Assembly (NCBI GenBank): GCA_032433765.1
Contig: JAVIAB010000124.1
Location: 71,473,746-71,537,745, forward strand
Length of the DNA: 64,000 nt
Direction: 5' to 3'
From: Megaustenia siamemsis
Taxonomy: Eukaryota > Mollusca > Gastropoda > Stylommatophora > Ariophantidae
The notes below the pieces were generated by a model. It worked only from the letters and a program-made list of their open reading frames with translations, had not been told where the DNA came from and did no database searches. Numbering within the stretch: position 1 is the first letter of the stretch; each line of letters begins with the position of its first letter. Both the position numbers and the translations under genes were made by a program. Below, one piece after another: positions 22,712 to 35,029 of this stretch.

Positions 22712-24377
22712 GTTCATATATACTTATAATAATAATAAATTAATATTTATTAAATCCTTTCGGACTTAAAAGGACCATATATAAGATAGATGTGGACCAT
22801 AATCAGGCATATATATATATATACATATATATTAGCTACTATCGCTGACGACATGAACGAACAGTCATATTCTCCCACCGTGGCACATAATGAGCCAATC
22901 CACACTCCTCTCCTGTGAGTCTAAACAATAATTCCACGCGGTCTCATGGCTAGATACGGCTGACTGCAATTATTGATGTATCTATCATCATCATGTGCCA
23001 TACAGGTATTTTACAAAAAAACCGACCGCAAGGTATGCATGACTGTTCTTCTCTCTAGCGCTTATTTTTTAGGATATTGTTAAGATACTCTAACTTTTTA
23101 AAATTTCATATTACTTTAGGTGACGTTTGCCGAAGAGTTGGTGACAGTCCATCATTTGGTTGATTTTACAGAGGATAGATGGTCAGCGTGGATCTAGGTT
23201 GCCTGTGACAGGCACAGATTTGCGAGAAGAATAGCAACCACGGCTCTAGTTATCTATTGACCTTTCGAGCCGTAACCGGCCCATAGGGCGTAGACCAAGA
23301 TACACCTTCTCCTATATGAATTTTTGTTCTAGCAGTTTTCTTTTAAAGATATTTTATCAAATCTCGCCATCTGTCTCTGTTCTGTGCAAGCAGTTCTATC
23401 TCATTGAGGGAGCCGATTCCTGCTGCTCTTGCCTCTCTCATCAATGTTCTTCTCAGTGTCTCCCTGGGTCTTCCTCTTTTTCTTTTACCTGTTGTTTCCC
23501 ATATGAGGGCTTGCTTTGCTATTCGATTATTATCTCTTCTCATCACATGTCCAACGTATGACCATCGTCTTTTCTTTATTACTGAAGATATTAGTGGTTG
23601 ATTGGCGATTTCTCTAATTTCCTCGTTTGTTTTGAATTCGTTCCATTCTATACCAAGTATTTTCCTTAGACATTTATTTTCGAATGCGTTCAACTTTGTT
23701 TCTATATCTCTTGTTGTTTTCCAGCTTTCACACGCATACGTAAGGGTTGATAGTACATTTGATTTGAATAGCCTAAGTTTTGTGTTTGTGCTAATGAGTT
23801 TTGATTTCCACAACTTTTCAAGGCTTCTGAAAGACATTGCTGCTTTAGCCAGTCTGATTCTAATTTCTTTGCTCGTATCCCCTTCTCGATCAATGTGACT
23901 TCCAAGATAGATGAAGTGATCGATCTCTTCTACTGGTTTGTTTTCCATGTATATTTTGTCACTTGTTGGAATTAAACTTTTCATGACTTTAGTCTTTTCA
24001 TGATTGACCTCAAGCCCAATTTTGCTGGCTATTGATGATAGTTCATTTGTGTTTTCCTGCATCGTTTTTATCTGATTGCTGATGAGAACTATGTCATCAG
24101 CAAAGTCCAGGTCCTCCAAATGGTCTCCTTGTATCCATTCGATGCCTTTATTACCAGTGCAGCATTTCTTCATGCTCTAGTTATAGAGCCTGTTATTTCA
24201 CCGTTGTATCCCGAAAAAAATTTACACGTATCGCCGTGCTAACATCAAAATCAGGATAAATGGCGTCTCTTCCAAAAATCGAGAAGGAAACGATCGCCAT
24301 TCTTAGAGATGTAATAATTAAAAAGAACAAAACCGCAACATCTAAAGCTGTCAAACGTGCGATAGACCTAATACCCA
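22712..24377 (+). repeat. Repeat X copy 1 (unidentified), interrupted by a LINE
   Basis: The sequence recurs inverted at 28836-29978. Shared words include CGGACTTAAAAGGACCATAT, GACTGTTCTTCTCTC and GTGACGTTTGCCGAAGAGTT. A short coding-like stretch at 23120-23250 corresponds to EELVTVHHLDDLTEDRW in the other copy and is preceded by an acceptor-like TATTACTTTAG. It ends at AGACCTAATACCC. The family was not recognised; the coding stretch vaguely resembles a LINE C-terminus. Confidence 0.75.
23254..24173 (-). mobile_element. 5'-truncated LINE (family beta) with 11-bp target duplication
   Basis: A single open frame (23343-24173) encodes the RT active-site end LEDLDFADDIVLISNQ, then LEVNHEKTKVM, FIYLGSHIDREG, KLRLFKSNVLSTLTYACESW, RKILGIEWNEFKTNEE and VIKKRRWSYVGHVMRRDNNR, and ends WRDLIKYL. 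This is the C-terminal third of an RTE-like LINE and it is intact over 276 codons, so the insertion is young. Flanks GCTCTAGTTAT at 23243-23253 and 24174-24184 show target-primed insertion into repeat X. The 3' end contains ACGGCTCGAAAGGTCAATAG on the minus strand. Confidence 0.9.
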
Positions 24378-24689
24378 GCAAGTCCGTGCTGTAATTGACA
24401 AACTACCCGTCATACACAGCGAGTTTTTTATTATTCTTTTTATTTTTCGCTTAGCGAAAAACCTACGATACTCCCTTTACGGATCCGACGTGAACGCTAG
24501 ACTCACGATATAACAATTTGCAACCGATGCTTCCAACTGCATCGTAGAAAAAAACTACAGCATGGATATTCTCACAGGGCGGATATTTTTCTATTAAAAT
24601 GTTTGCAAAACATATATATTAAAATATAATTTTAAAAATGTTTTTTTTTAAAGAAAAGAGTGTCTGTTTTTTGTTATGCATTATTCTTA
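24378..24689. other. Unassigned AT-rich sequence
   Basis: Nothing recognised. It contains a T-rich run and poly-A-like tracts. Confidence 0.4.
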
Positions 24690-25440
24690 TCAGGTTAATA
24701 AACTCTGTGGGAATCCGTAGTGTCTCAGCTACTTCCAAACCATTCCTCTGTCTAAACTATCAAATACCTATTCGTAATCCTTGTTCAACTGTTATACGTA
24801 GGGTAGTTATGTGATCAGCACATGATCTGTTCTTCCTAAAACCTACGTGTACGTCTCTCAAATGCTTCTCTGTCGCCTCTTTTAGTCCCTCCAGATTAAG
24901 TCTACTTAATATTTTTTTTTCATCCTGGCACTGATAACATCATAATTTCCATATAGTCTGTGCATTCCTGTAAACTTCCTTTCTAATATTAGTTGATCAT
25001 ATAACCTTCTTTTGTCTCCCAAATTTTATCTAATAGATTATGTAACATCATGGTAGAGGGGTTAATATCTGCTTTGATGGCTTCCGAAGGAATTTCATCT
25101 GGTCTTGTGGCATTACCATTTTTTAAAATAACTTCAGCTGGTAGTATATCTGGAGGGTTATTTGTGCCCGTCTGTTCTTCAAAGTGCTATTTCCATCTCT
25201 CCAGGTGCTCCATTATAGTACTAAGCAGGTTTCCTGTCTTATCTCTAATAAAGGCAGTGATCTTTTTTGTATTTTCAACATAATTTTCTGTGTACGGTTG
25301 TACAGTTCTTTCATATTCCCTTTACGTGCTGCTTCCTCTGCCTCTTTATCTAGAAAATCTATATATTTTCTCTGGCCTCTTTAGAACAAAATTATCATTT
25401 GACCATGTTGAGTTGCAACCACATCTCATGCATCGCAGGT
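24690..25440 (-). mobile_element. LINE fragment, linker and RT N-terminal region, decayed
   Basis: The minus strand retains LKRPEKIYRFSR, then E-Y-E-R-T-V-Q-P-Y, and a W-x-x-HFE block. It continues with PPDILPAEVILKNG, ATRPDEIPSEAIKAD and an L-L-D-K-I-W-x-T-K block. This is the usual linker order of RTE-like LINEs between endonuclease and RT (WxxHFxxLL, GxDxIPAE, LxxIWxxE). Stops separate the pieces. Confidence 0.6.
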
Positions 25441-26375
25441 AACCACCACACGACTCATCGTCGTGTTGGAAGTTGGTCATGGAAATTTTTCCTTGGTTGA
25501 AGGACACTAAGCTACTCGGTAATGGCGCTGGACTAGAGGTGTTGCAAATATATGTTTGCGCTTCGTCACTAGACATTCGGTTGTAACGGGAAAATGACAG
25601 ATGATAGTTTTGTTGGAACGGTTGAATTGGTTGGTGGTCGTAATATGGCTCGTGCTTTTTTTCGACACACCCGTATTTTGTGGGTCCTCGCGATAGTTTC
25701 TGAATCAACTTGTGCAAGTGTTGTGGATGTGTTCACAATATATTTGATCGGAGAGACACAAATTTGAAGTCGTCTTCGTCTGGCTCACCACTGCTCGTTT
25801 CTCACCGCAACTTCTGAACAATTAGGCAAGTTCTGTCTGGTATTCGCGCACATCATACCTTCTATCTCTACCTTCGTCGAAGGTAGACCAATCCGTGGTT
25901 AATCTTCGACAACATGTTGTCGTAATCGTTCATTATCGCAAGAAAAGAACTCAAGCTCTAACACAGCTTGTCTGGTATTTCTATTTCACGCTTCTGTTTA
26001 TGTGACTAAGGGTACCTTTGGTGTTATAACATTCTCAGTGGTTATGTTTTAGATTAAACACCGTACCTCGAGATTTGTTACCGTCAAAATTCAAGAAAGA
26101 CTTTCACAAATTTGCTAACTGCAATTTCATCAGAAATAGACTTACATATTCCCATCGCTCCAAAAAAAAACCATACACAAAAGATTCAACACCGGACTGT
26201 AGGCTTCCTCAAATCAGACTTCAAGTTTTCCAATAGTGCAATGTTCGGGAAGCAACTCGTGATCTCACAACTCTGAAAGCTACTACTCGCTAAGTACCTG
26301 AAAAAAATAGCGTCAGTGTTGTGGAGTATGCTATCTATACACTTAGTCGACTCCCCTGTTACTGTTAAAAGTGTA
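25441..26375 (-). other. Unidentified open reading region
   Basis: A minus-strand frame of about 90 codons at 25441-25717 runs into the LINE fragment and contains ESCGGYLRCMRCGCNSTW and YDHQPIQPFQQNYHLSF. I do not recognise it. There is no clear GT-AG pair around it. It may be flanking host sequence, an exon of another gene or part of an unknown repeat. The rest of the stretch to 26375 shows nothing supported. Confidence 0.3.
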
Positions 26376-26579
26376 GATGTTGAAAAGTAGTGGGTTCATG
26401 TCAAATCATTCGAGAGATGTCACCATCAGACCCGGGGCTATACTGGTTTGGCACGGATTCTCATGTCTTGTTTGTGTACGGCGTCCATACCTACTTGCTT
26501 TCTTCTTATTTTTCGCGCATCGCCTGTCAGACTCAAGTATACAGGGGCTGGTGGTGACATCGCTGGTCAGCAGACAATC

Positions 26580-26910
26580 AAATGAAAAGACGATTAGAGG
26601 CCACAGATGTGAGCTTCTCAAAAGAATTTGAGCGTTTCAAAAGAGTCCAACACAAAAAGAGAGCTCTTAATCAACAGTCGAAAGAAACAATCAACATTTT
26701 TCGGGCACATCATGAGAAGAGAAAAGTTGGAATACTTGTGTACAAGTGGCAAAATACAGGAAAAGAGAGACTGTGTTCGATAAAGAGAGATGTTTGGTAT
26801 GGAAAACACGCAACAACTGACCTGATAAGCTGTTGCTCTGTGGACAGACAAATGTGGTCGGGCATGATGATTGTCTACGTCCGTTGGTATGGTACATGAT
26901 AATCATGGTC
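26580..26910 (+). mobile_element. LINE 3' tail fragment
   Basis: The plus strand reads as a degraded C-terminus: I-F-R-A-HHEKRKVGILVYK, then GKR, TTDLISCC-V-D-R-x-W, and RWYGT followed by ATGATAATC. The same end pattern (TDTMHCG, GHDRLRKLVWHMMMM) occurs at 29425-29700. Confidence 0.6.
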
Positions 26911-26959
26911 TTATCACGATATTCCTCACACCCCGAGTATACCGTCATCGTGTCTTTTT

Positions 26960-28260
26960 TTCAGGATCGTTAACCAAATTTGACACTCAAGACAGGTATT
27001 ATCTACCTGCAAGGAGATCTCTACGTACCACACCTAAACCAGTGAGCTGACAACAAAGCTCCCATGATTTACAGGCTCATTATCGTCCCGTCAAGAGAAT
27101 ATAAAAACATCTAGCTCAATCATAGCTTAGGATATGTTGGACACGCAGATTCCTAGATGCCGAATTTCATTCCAGGAAACCTTACTTAAACATTACAATG
27201 AGGGTCAGGTATTTGTCAATGTCAGAGTTCGAAATTTACTTCTTCAGCCTTGCCGACAACACGGCCTCGATGACTGCATTTTCAGGATCGTTAACCATAT
27301 TTGACACTTAGGACAGGTATCATCTGCGTGGGCGGAGATCTCTACATACCATACCTTGACTCAGAAAAGTCACACAAAAAAGATCTCCACGAATTACAGA
27401 CCCATCAGCCTCCTCCTTTGTGTCGGAACGTTGCTGGAGAAGATGATCATTTGCAGGTGTATCTGCAAGCTGGAAATCTCTTCGCTTCAACACATCTAGG
27501 ATACAACCAACTTGAAGTTCAGATGATATTGGTTATTGGTTATGGAAGGCCTCGGTATCACTGCAAGCGAATTAAAATCCATAATTGCTCAACCGCCCGT
27601 GCCAGTGGAATCATCCGAATTATAACTCATCTTCCAAACAAAGAAAGGTAACTGTAGTCCCCATCATATCAGTCTCAGCACACGCCAAAAGACATAAGGC
27701 GAAACCGCACAGAAAGTGAACACAGCCAACTGTTCCCTGTCATACGATATCATCATTCATCGTGCACAATTGGAGTATCGAAACATGATCAAAATGGATG
27801 AGACACACAGCTCACGGTGTGCACAGAGCACTTAACGCAGTCGCTCCTGCAAGAAGCCGGACTTGGAACATGAGGAAACTGCAACAAGGAACACTTTGCA
27901 GACATAGCCTTCAATGGTTCCTGCCGCCTATCCATCCCACTGCCCGGAAGATTACGTCCTCCTGAAAATGATGATCGTCATAGTAAATGTATGGCGCTTG
28001 ATGATGTTAGGACATCGTGTTTAACTCCAACTCCGAACATACAAAACACAGTTCGTCGTCAGATTATCCCCGATGCACACCAAACGCAAGATCGCAAGAT
28101 TAGCGCATGGTCGGTCTTGAGACACACGATGATCCAATATGATGACGTAGCACGCACAAAATGTCTGCGCCCATGTATTCATTATTACTCTACTGAATGC
28201 AGTCTACAACGAACGAAACATGGTACAAACTTCCCAAAGACGCTGACTTGACTGACTTGA
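26960..28260 (+). mobile_element. Decayed retroelement RT region
   Basis: Scattered plus-strand blocks such as NYRP-type TNYRPISLL remnants around 27390-27420 and FCVGTLLEKMIICRC at 27415-27460 resemble an RT N-terminal palm. Later pieces at 27740-28000 (KPDLEHEE, the TRNTLQT region) may be a pol tail. No catalytic DD was found. The clade is uncertain. Confidence 0.4.
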
Positions 28261-29344
28261 CGGAGCCCACCACATTAATGCGTTGTAACTTGTAAATAAC
28301 TTGCGTCAACCATCTCCATAAAATGGTCACTGAACAGCACTTTGTGTAACGTAAAACGCAGATCAACATTAGACGTTGGAAGGCGCATTCACAACACTTG
28401 AATTGTCAAAACGGAGCATTGCTGTGCGTGCAACGCCAATTCAATGGCGCAAATATAACAAGTAGAACATCATTTCGACTGGAATACAGAAAATTGGAAC
28501 GGAAACCCGAAGTTGATAAGAATCCAACGGAATTTCTGCAGCGATAGCGAGAACGTGACTCAGTTCCGCCATCTTGGAAACGGAAGTCAGATGATATATC
28601 TCACACAAAACACAGACAGTTCCGATGGTATATAGGAACAGTCCCATGCAGACACCAGTCACATCACTAGCAACATTTTCAGTGACACCTCTCTCACCAC
28701 AAACTTTACCTTACTTACACCAGAACCACCAGATACAAGTTAATTACCACGTTGTGGGCTTACGCAGAGATACAATGTTTCAACTACCTCTGTCTGTCAT
28801 GACATCACGATCCTTCGCCTGTTCATTATCCTTGGGTATTAGGTCTATCGCACGTTTGATAGTTTTAGAAGTTGATGTTTTGTTCTTTTTAATTATTACA
28901 TCTCTAAGTATGGCGCTCGTTTCCTTCGCGATTTTTTAAAGAGACACCGTTTATCCTGATTTTGACGTTAGCACGACGATGCGTGTAAATTTTTTGCGCA
29001 GTGTAACGGTGATAGAACAAGCTCTATAACTAGAGCCGTGGTTGCTATTCTTCTCGCAAATCTGTGCCTGTCACAGGCAACCTGGATCCACGTTGACCAT
29101 CTATCCTCTGTAAGATCATCCAAATGATGGACTGTCACCAACTCTTCGGCAAACGTCACCTAAAGTAATATGAAATTTAAAAAGCTGGAGTATCTTAACA
29201 ATATCCTAAAAAAATAAGCGCCGGAGAGAAGAACAGTCATGCATACCTTAATGTCGGTTTTTTTGTAAAATACTCTGTTCACTAATGTCCATACCGCTCT
29301 TCCCAATTAGCGTATTATTTTGAGTTATTCTAGTTAGTTGGTTT

Positions 29345-29348
<4 letters not shown>

Positions 29349-29403
<55 letters not shown>
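29349..29403. repeat. (AT)n microsatellite
   Basis: About 27 uninterrupted AT units inside repeat X copy 2. Confidence 0.97.
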
Positions 29404-29408
<5 letters not shown>

Positions 29409-29424
29409 TACACCTATCTTTCGT

Positions 29425-29700
29425 CTTAAGAACGTTGGGGTGAACTCTCGATCTCGTCGAATAGTGGACAGAGCTTCTTGCCCTTAGTATTTTTAAAACC
29501 TATATGATAGATACATGGGAGGACCATGCAAATGGAAGGAAAGAGAGATCGCGGACGACAAAGAGAGAAAATACTAGATAGATCGGTGTCATGGCATGGA
29601 AAACACTCGACAACAGAACTGATACGATGCACTGTGGATAGAAGATTGTGGAAGGACATGATCGCCTACGCAAACTGGTATGGCACATGATGATGATGAT
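29425..29700 (+). mobile_element. LINE 3' tail inside repeat X
   Basis: The plus strand encodes a GRKERSRTTKREK block, then TTELIRCTVDRRLW and YANWYGT, followed by (GAT)n. This is the standard C-terminus and tail of an RTE-like LINE, similar to 26580-26910. Confidence 0.65.
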
Positions 29701-29978
29701 GATGATAGATACATCAATAATTGCAGTCAGCCGTGTCTAGCCATGAGACCGCGTGGAATTATTGTTAGTCTCACAGGAGAGGAGTGTGGATTGGCTCATT
29801 TTGTGCCACGGTGGGAGAATATGACTGTTCGTTCATTCCGTCAGCGAAAGTAGCTATTATATATGTATTTATACCTGATTATGGTCCACATCTATCTTAT
29901 ATATGGTCCTTTTAAGTCCGAAAAGATATAATAAATATTAATTTATTATTATTATAAGTATATATGAACAATATATAT

Positions 29979-30289
29979 TTGAAATACCTGACATAACGCT
30001 ATTTCCTAATATGGTAGTTTCGCTTCCGGAGTGGGCGTGGTCTATAGCCGGTCAACATACACCCGCTCCTATTGGTTGTCACTTTGGCTGGAAACACTGA
30101 TGTCCATTAATCATTAACCAATTATTCCCCAACTACCATCTTCGAGAGCTTAACACCCACCATACTTCTTCTACATCCTATACATATATATCATTGCCCT
30201 AGTCTGGCTTGGCGCAGTCTCTATATAACTTTTATACTAATAGGGTACTGGACGTTGTAGTGTCATCCCTACACTTTATCTTTATTACG
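29979..30289. other. Unassigned sequence with GC-box and CCAAT-like words
   Basis: It holds GGAGTGGGCGTGGTC, CCTATTGGTTG and CTATATAACTTTT words that could be promoter-like or part of a repeat. No gene follows in either direction. Confidence 0.3.
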
Positions 30290-31345
30290 TCATAGGTGTC
30301 AAACCACCTTCTCACTACTGTTGTAACGCTTCTTTGATGTTATCTCTCTATCTTACTCTGGGTCTACCTCTTGCTCTTCTGCCCTCGTCTTTTTAATATA
30401 TGCTTTATATGGCAAGGAATCACACTGTATTCTTTCTAGGTGGGCATACCAGTTTATTTGTTATTTCTATATGTAGCTTACTATTGGTTCAATGCCTACT
30501 CTTTCTCCTATAACGTCATTTCTGATTCTGTCATTTCTGGCTACCCCAAGGTTTTTTTTTCAGACAGCTCATCTCTGTGGTGACAATATTTCTTTTATAC
30601 TTAGCTGTAAGTGACCATGGAGGCATTGGTAGCACAATATTGGAATGAATATACTCGGTATAAGATGTTTCATTTCTGGAATAAGTATTGTTTTGTGTTG
30701 TAGTATATGGGATAGCTGTTCCAATATTTGGTTTGTCTTGTTGCATCAGATATCTATTTCTTTATCCATTTTATCATCTTCGAAGAATGTTATTTCAAAA
30801 TATTAAAAATGTGTTATTTGCCTTTGTTATGTGCTGGTCTATAGCTATGTTTAATGTCTTCTATGTACTCAGTAAACGTACAACAATTAAATTGTTCAAC
30901 TACCGTGTGAAATCAGAGCTAACATATGGATGTAAAGCTGGAAATCAACCCAGACTATAGGTAAGAAATTAAATGCCTTTGAAAACAAATGTCTCCTATG
31001 AATCTCAAACATAAGTTGGAGATAATACATTTCAAACGGTAATATACGAGACGAAACTAAATGCGAATTTGTGTTGAGCTGTTTAAAAAAAAATTGTTGG
31101 AAATATATCGGTTATGTATTCAGTATGGATGAAGGCCGACTTCTCCATTAGGCATTCTTGTCTGGTAAAAGAAAGCAAATAAGTCTAAGAGAAACGCTGC
31201 GCAGAACAATTACTAAGTAAGGCTCAACCACGGGACTAAGAAACAGCCAAGATCTATAATAATTATAGTCAAATCGTCACTTGTGGAGAACTATGACTTC
31301 CACAATAAGTGACATCTTCGGCTAGAAAGGAAAATGAATGAAATG
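30290..31345 (+). mobile_element. LINE remnants, two decayed pieces
   Basis: At 30870-31340 the plus strand matches the beta-family C-terminus: ELTYGCKAG, NAFENKCLL, CEFVLSCLKKNCWKYIGYV and SLRETLRRTITK. At 30290-30420 the minus strand has a GRRARGRPRVR block of another LINE tail. Both are full of lesions. Confidence 0.55.
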
Positions 31346-31754
31346 AATATTTATCAAGTTATGAGAGAATAGTTGAAAGAATCAATAAGAGATGCTTAAC
31401 TATCTTTCTTGCTTTTGATATACTCCAAAATATGTATCTAACATTAAATTCTTACTTTCTTCCGGGACCCAAAAAAGTGTTCCCATAACTGTGAACACAG
31501 TTTTTTTTTAAAAGTTGAATTGACAGAGCTGTTGTTATCGTATCTTCATTCTAATGAGTTTATATTTCACATGAGGATATATGAATCTCAAAAGGGACAT
31601 GTATGCCTATACTATAACAGATGCCACTGAAATAATAGATTCTGTTCTAACTTCATTCAGGAATAGATTTGAGGGGGAAAAGGGGAGAGGGGGCAACAAA
31701 AGAGTGCATGGACATTTACAGCACGCGCAGGCAGAATATTCAAGCAAGACAGTG
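31346..31754. other. Unassigned sequence
   Basis: No supported exon. A 60-codon plus-strand open stretch at 31581-31769 has no family motif. Confidence 0.4.
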
Positions 31755-31925
31755 ATACATACGTTATGATCACGAGTAGCATGACGATGGAGGTGATGTC
31801 AGTGACCAGGGCATTCATCTGGCTAGAGTCACAAGACTACACCCACGCCTGCATACTAAGTGATGATGAAGGGCATGATAGAACAAGTGGAGACGGGTTC
31901 TGTACGTAGACAATGGCGTTAGGTA
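31755..31925 (+). mobile_element. RNase H LINE fragment
   Basis: The plus strand encodes VTRAFIWLESQDYTHACILS, the second helix region of the RNase H domain shared with the copies at 11800 and 57330, followed by a decayed D-E-G-H. It is truncated at both ends and lies just upstream of the 26-bp array. Confidence 0.75.
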
Positions 31926-31993
31926 ATGAAATGACCTTAATATTCTGAGCCTAAACTGCATGGGGTGGTGTGGCCAGGTTCCTCCCTTCCGTC

Positions 31994-33815
31994 ATTCTAT
32001 TATTGAGAACATCTCTACCATTCCTTTATAGAGAACATCTCTACCATTCCTTTATAGAGAACATCTCTACCATTCCTTTATAGAGAACATCTCTACCATT
32101 CCTTTATAGAGAACATCTCTACCATTCCTTTACATAGAACATCTCTACCATTCCTTTATAGAGAACATCTCTACCATTCCTTTACATAGAACATCTCTAC
32201 CATTCCTTTATAGAGAACATCTCTACCATACCTTTATAGAGAACATCTCTGCCATTCCTTTACATAGAACATCTCTACCCTTTATAGAGAACATCTCTAC
32301 CATTCCTTTATAGAGAACATCTCTGCCATTCCTTTACATAGAACATCTCTACCACCATCTCCTTTATAGAGAACATCTCTACCATCCCTTTACATAGAAC
32401 ATCTCTACCATTCCTTTATAGAGAACATCTCTTCCTTTATAGAGAACATCTCTACCATCCCTTTACATAGAACACCTTTGACATTACTTTAAAGAGAACA
32501 TCTCTGCCATTTCCTTTACAGAGAACATCTTTGCCATTCCTTTACATAGAACACCTTTGACATTACTTTAAAGAGAACATCTCTACCATTCCTTTATAGA
32601 GAACATCTCTACCATTCCTTTATAGAGAACATCTCTACCATTCCTTTATAGAGAACATCTCTACCATTCCTTTATAGAGAACATCTCTACCATTCCTTTA
32701 TAGAGAACATCTCTACCATTCCTTTATAGAGAACATCTCTACCATCCCTTTACATAGAACATCTCTACCATTCCTTTATAGAGAACATCTCTACCATCCC
32801 TTTATAGAGAACATCTCTACCATTCCTTTACATAGAACATCTCTACCATTCCTTTATAGAGAACATCTCTACAATTCCTTTACATAGAACATCTCTACCA
32901 TTCCTTTATAGAGAACATCTCTACAATTCCTTTACATAGAACATCTCTACCATTCCTTTATAGAGAACATCTCTACCATTCCTTTATAGAGAACATCTCT
33001 ACCATTCCTTTATAGAGAACATCTCTACCATTCCTTTACATAGAACATCTCTACCATTCCTTTATAGAGAACATTTCTACCATTCCTTTATAGAGAACAT
33101 CTCTACCATTCCTTTATAAGAACATCTCTACCATTCCTTTACATAGAACATCTCTACCATTCCTTTATAGAGAACATCTCTACCATTCCTTTATAGAGAA
33201 CATCTCTACCATCCCTTTATAGAGAACATCTCTACCATTCCTTTATAGAGAACATCTCTGTCATTCCTTTACATAGAACATCTTTGACATTCCTTTATAG
33301 AGAACATCTCTACCATTCCTTTATAGAGAACATCTCTACCATTCCTTTATAGAGAACATCTCTACCATTCCTTTACATAGAACATCTCTACCATTCCTTT
33401 ATAGAGAACATTTGTACCATTCCTTTATAGAGAACATTTCTACCATTCCTTTATAAGAACATCTCTACCATTCCTTTACATAGAACATCTCTACCATTCC
33501 TTTATAGAGAACATCTCTACCATTCCTTTATAGAGAACATCTCTACCATCTCTTTATAGAGAACATCTCTACCATTCCTTTATAGAGAACATCTCTGTCA
33601 TTCCTTTACATAGAACATCTTTGACATTACTTTAAAGAGAACATCTCTGCCATTTCCTTTACATAGAACATCTTTGCCATTCCTTTACATAGAACACCTT
33701 TGACATTACTTTAAAGAGAACATCTCTACCATTCCTTTATAGAGAACATCTCTGCCATTCCTTTACATAAAACATCTTTGACATTACTTTAAAGAGAACA
33801 TCTTTGACATTTCTT
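31994..33815. repeat. 26-bp minisatellite, about 70 copies, with higher-order structure
   Basis: The core unit is ATTCCTTTATAGAGAACATC plus TCTACC. A second unit type has TTTACATAGAAC. Rare variants (CCTTTATAAG at 33111 and 33448, CTTTAAAGAGAAC groups at about 32500, 32565, 33630 and 33710) recur in the same order. This indicates duplication of blocks about 13 units long within the array. No frame stays open because 26 is not a multiple of three. Confidence 0.96.
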
Positions 33816-35029
33816 ATAGAAGCTATGTGGAACCCGATATATTTTTATTTTGGAAACAAATGTTGCCTCAACTGACATTTGAACCCCAAACCTTCAGGTC
33901 GGCACGCGATTGCACTATCCGTAATGTCGCCGGATTATCAAAAGTGTGTGTGTGTGTGGGGGGGGGGGCGGCGCTAAAAAAACTTACTAACGATGTAAAC
34001 ACAATTGAAGGATATTGGGAAAAGAAAGCAGAATAAACTATTAATCAACAAAAATATAAAAGGTATGTAGATTAAAGCTGATAAATGATGAAACCAAGAA
34101 GCGCACTCGTTGTGCCTTGAAACAACCAGAGAAGCAGTTAACTAAAAGAAAAAAAATGGCATCTCATTACTAACAAGCAATGTCGTATAATTACTATCAG
34201 ACAATGTCATCAATATAACGATTGGGGTGGAAAAGATAACGAAGAAGAAAACACAAATATGCCTTGACACAGAAAAAGAAATAACATTGTGGAAGTAAAA
34301 CAAAATACTTGAACAGATTTCGGTCAAAAGATGAGTAGAGATCACAGGATAACCACAAACAATTTATACAGAGCAATAAAAGCAACGAGAGTAAAAACAA
34401 ACTGCGTCCCGACTGAACTCACAAATGACAAAGAAGAACAACCTAAAATTAGAGATGGTGGGACATTTTTTTTCGGGAGACTACTAAAAATGAAATCATT
34501 CGGCATCTGGCAATGACACAAAATGCATAGACACAAAGCGTAACATCATTACTGAAGAAATGAAAACAGTCATAAAACATGCACCAAGAAATAAAGAAAG
34601 AAGAATCCTCAACATTTGTCTACCAATGAAAATAGTAGCCGCCGCAAGAGAAACCAAGGATATCTAGCTTCACAGAAGCAATATTCCGTGTAGAATGACA
34701 ATAGCAGAAGCCTCCAGAAGACTGGAAACAGTACCAATATGGAAAATAAAGGGTAGTAAGAATAGAAAGAGAGACTTCAGCCAATACGTATATTATCCTT
34801 AATAAAGCCAAAACTATAGAAAAGAGGCCATGACCAGTCATAGAACTACAGGTTGACAATATTAAAATGGGCTTTCCTGAAAAATAGACTCATGGAAAGT
34901 AATTTACAAAATAGCCAGTACAGTAAGGAAAGACAATTGACAGAAAACAGCATGAGAAATAGATGAAAAGTGAAGTACCAGGAGCTGGGAACAATTCCTG
35001 AACAAATTAAACAGTGATAATGACATTTT
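33816..35029. other. Unassigned sequence, possibly old retroelement
   Basis: Near 33855-33930 a GGGTTCAAATG word on the minus strand, with a plausible box A upstream, suggests a weak tRNA-like SINE head. At 34330-34900 there are plus-strand open pieces rich in Lys, Arg and Asn without a recognisable motif. A G run lies at 33958-33968. Confidence 0.35.

Larger units (their letters stand above)
28836..29978 (-). repeat. Repeat X copy 2, inverted
   Basis: Reverse-complement match to 22712-24377 without the 920-bp LINE. It keeps the uninterrupted GGCTCTAGTTATAGAGC junction that marks the empty target site. It holds an extra block with a LINE 3' tail (29425-29700) and an (AT)n tract. Copy 1 keeps only a CATCATCATGTGCCATAC stub of that tail. 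A minus-strand frame at 28968-29159 reads EELVTVHHLDDLTEDRW and CDRHRFARRIATTAL. Confidence 0.75.

Noticed and set aside
30010..30080. A GC-box and CCAAT-box promoter for a host gene
   Set aside because: No exon or open frame follows on either strand, and the region may be a repeat. Evidence is only short words.
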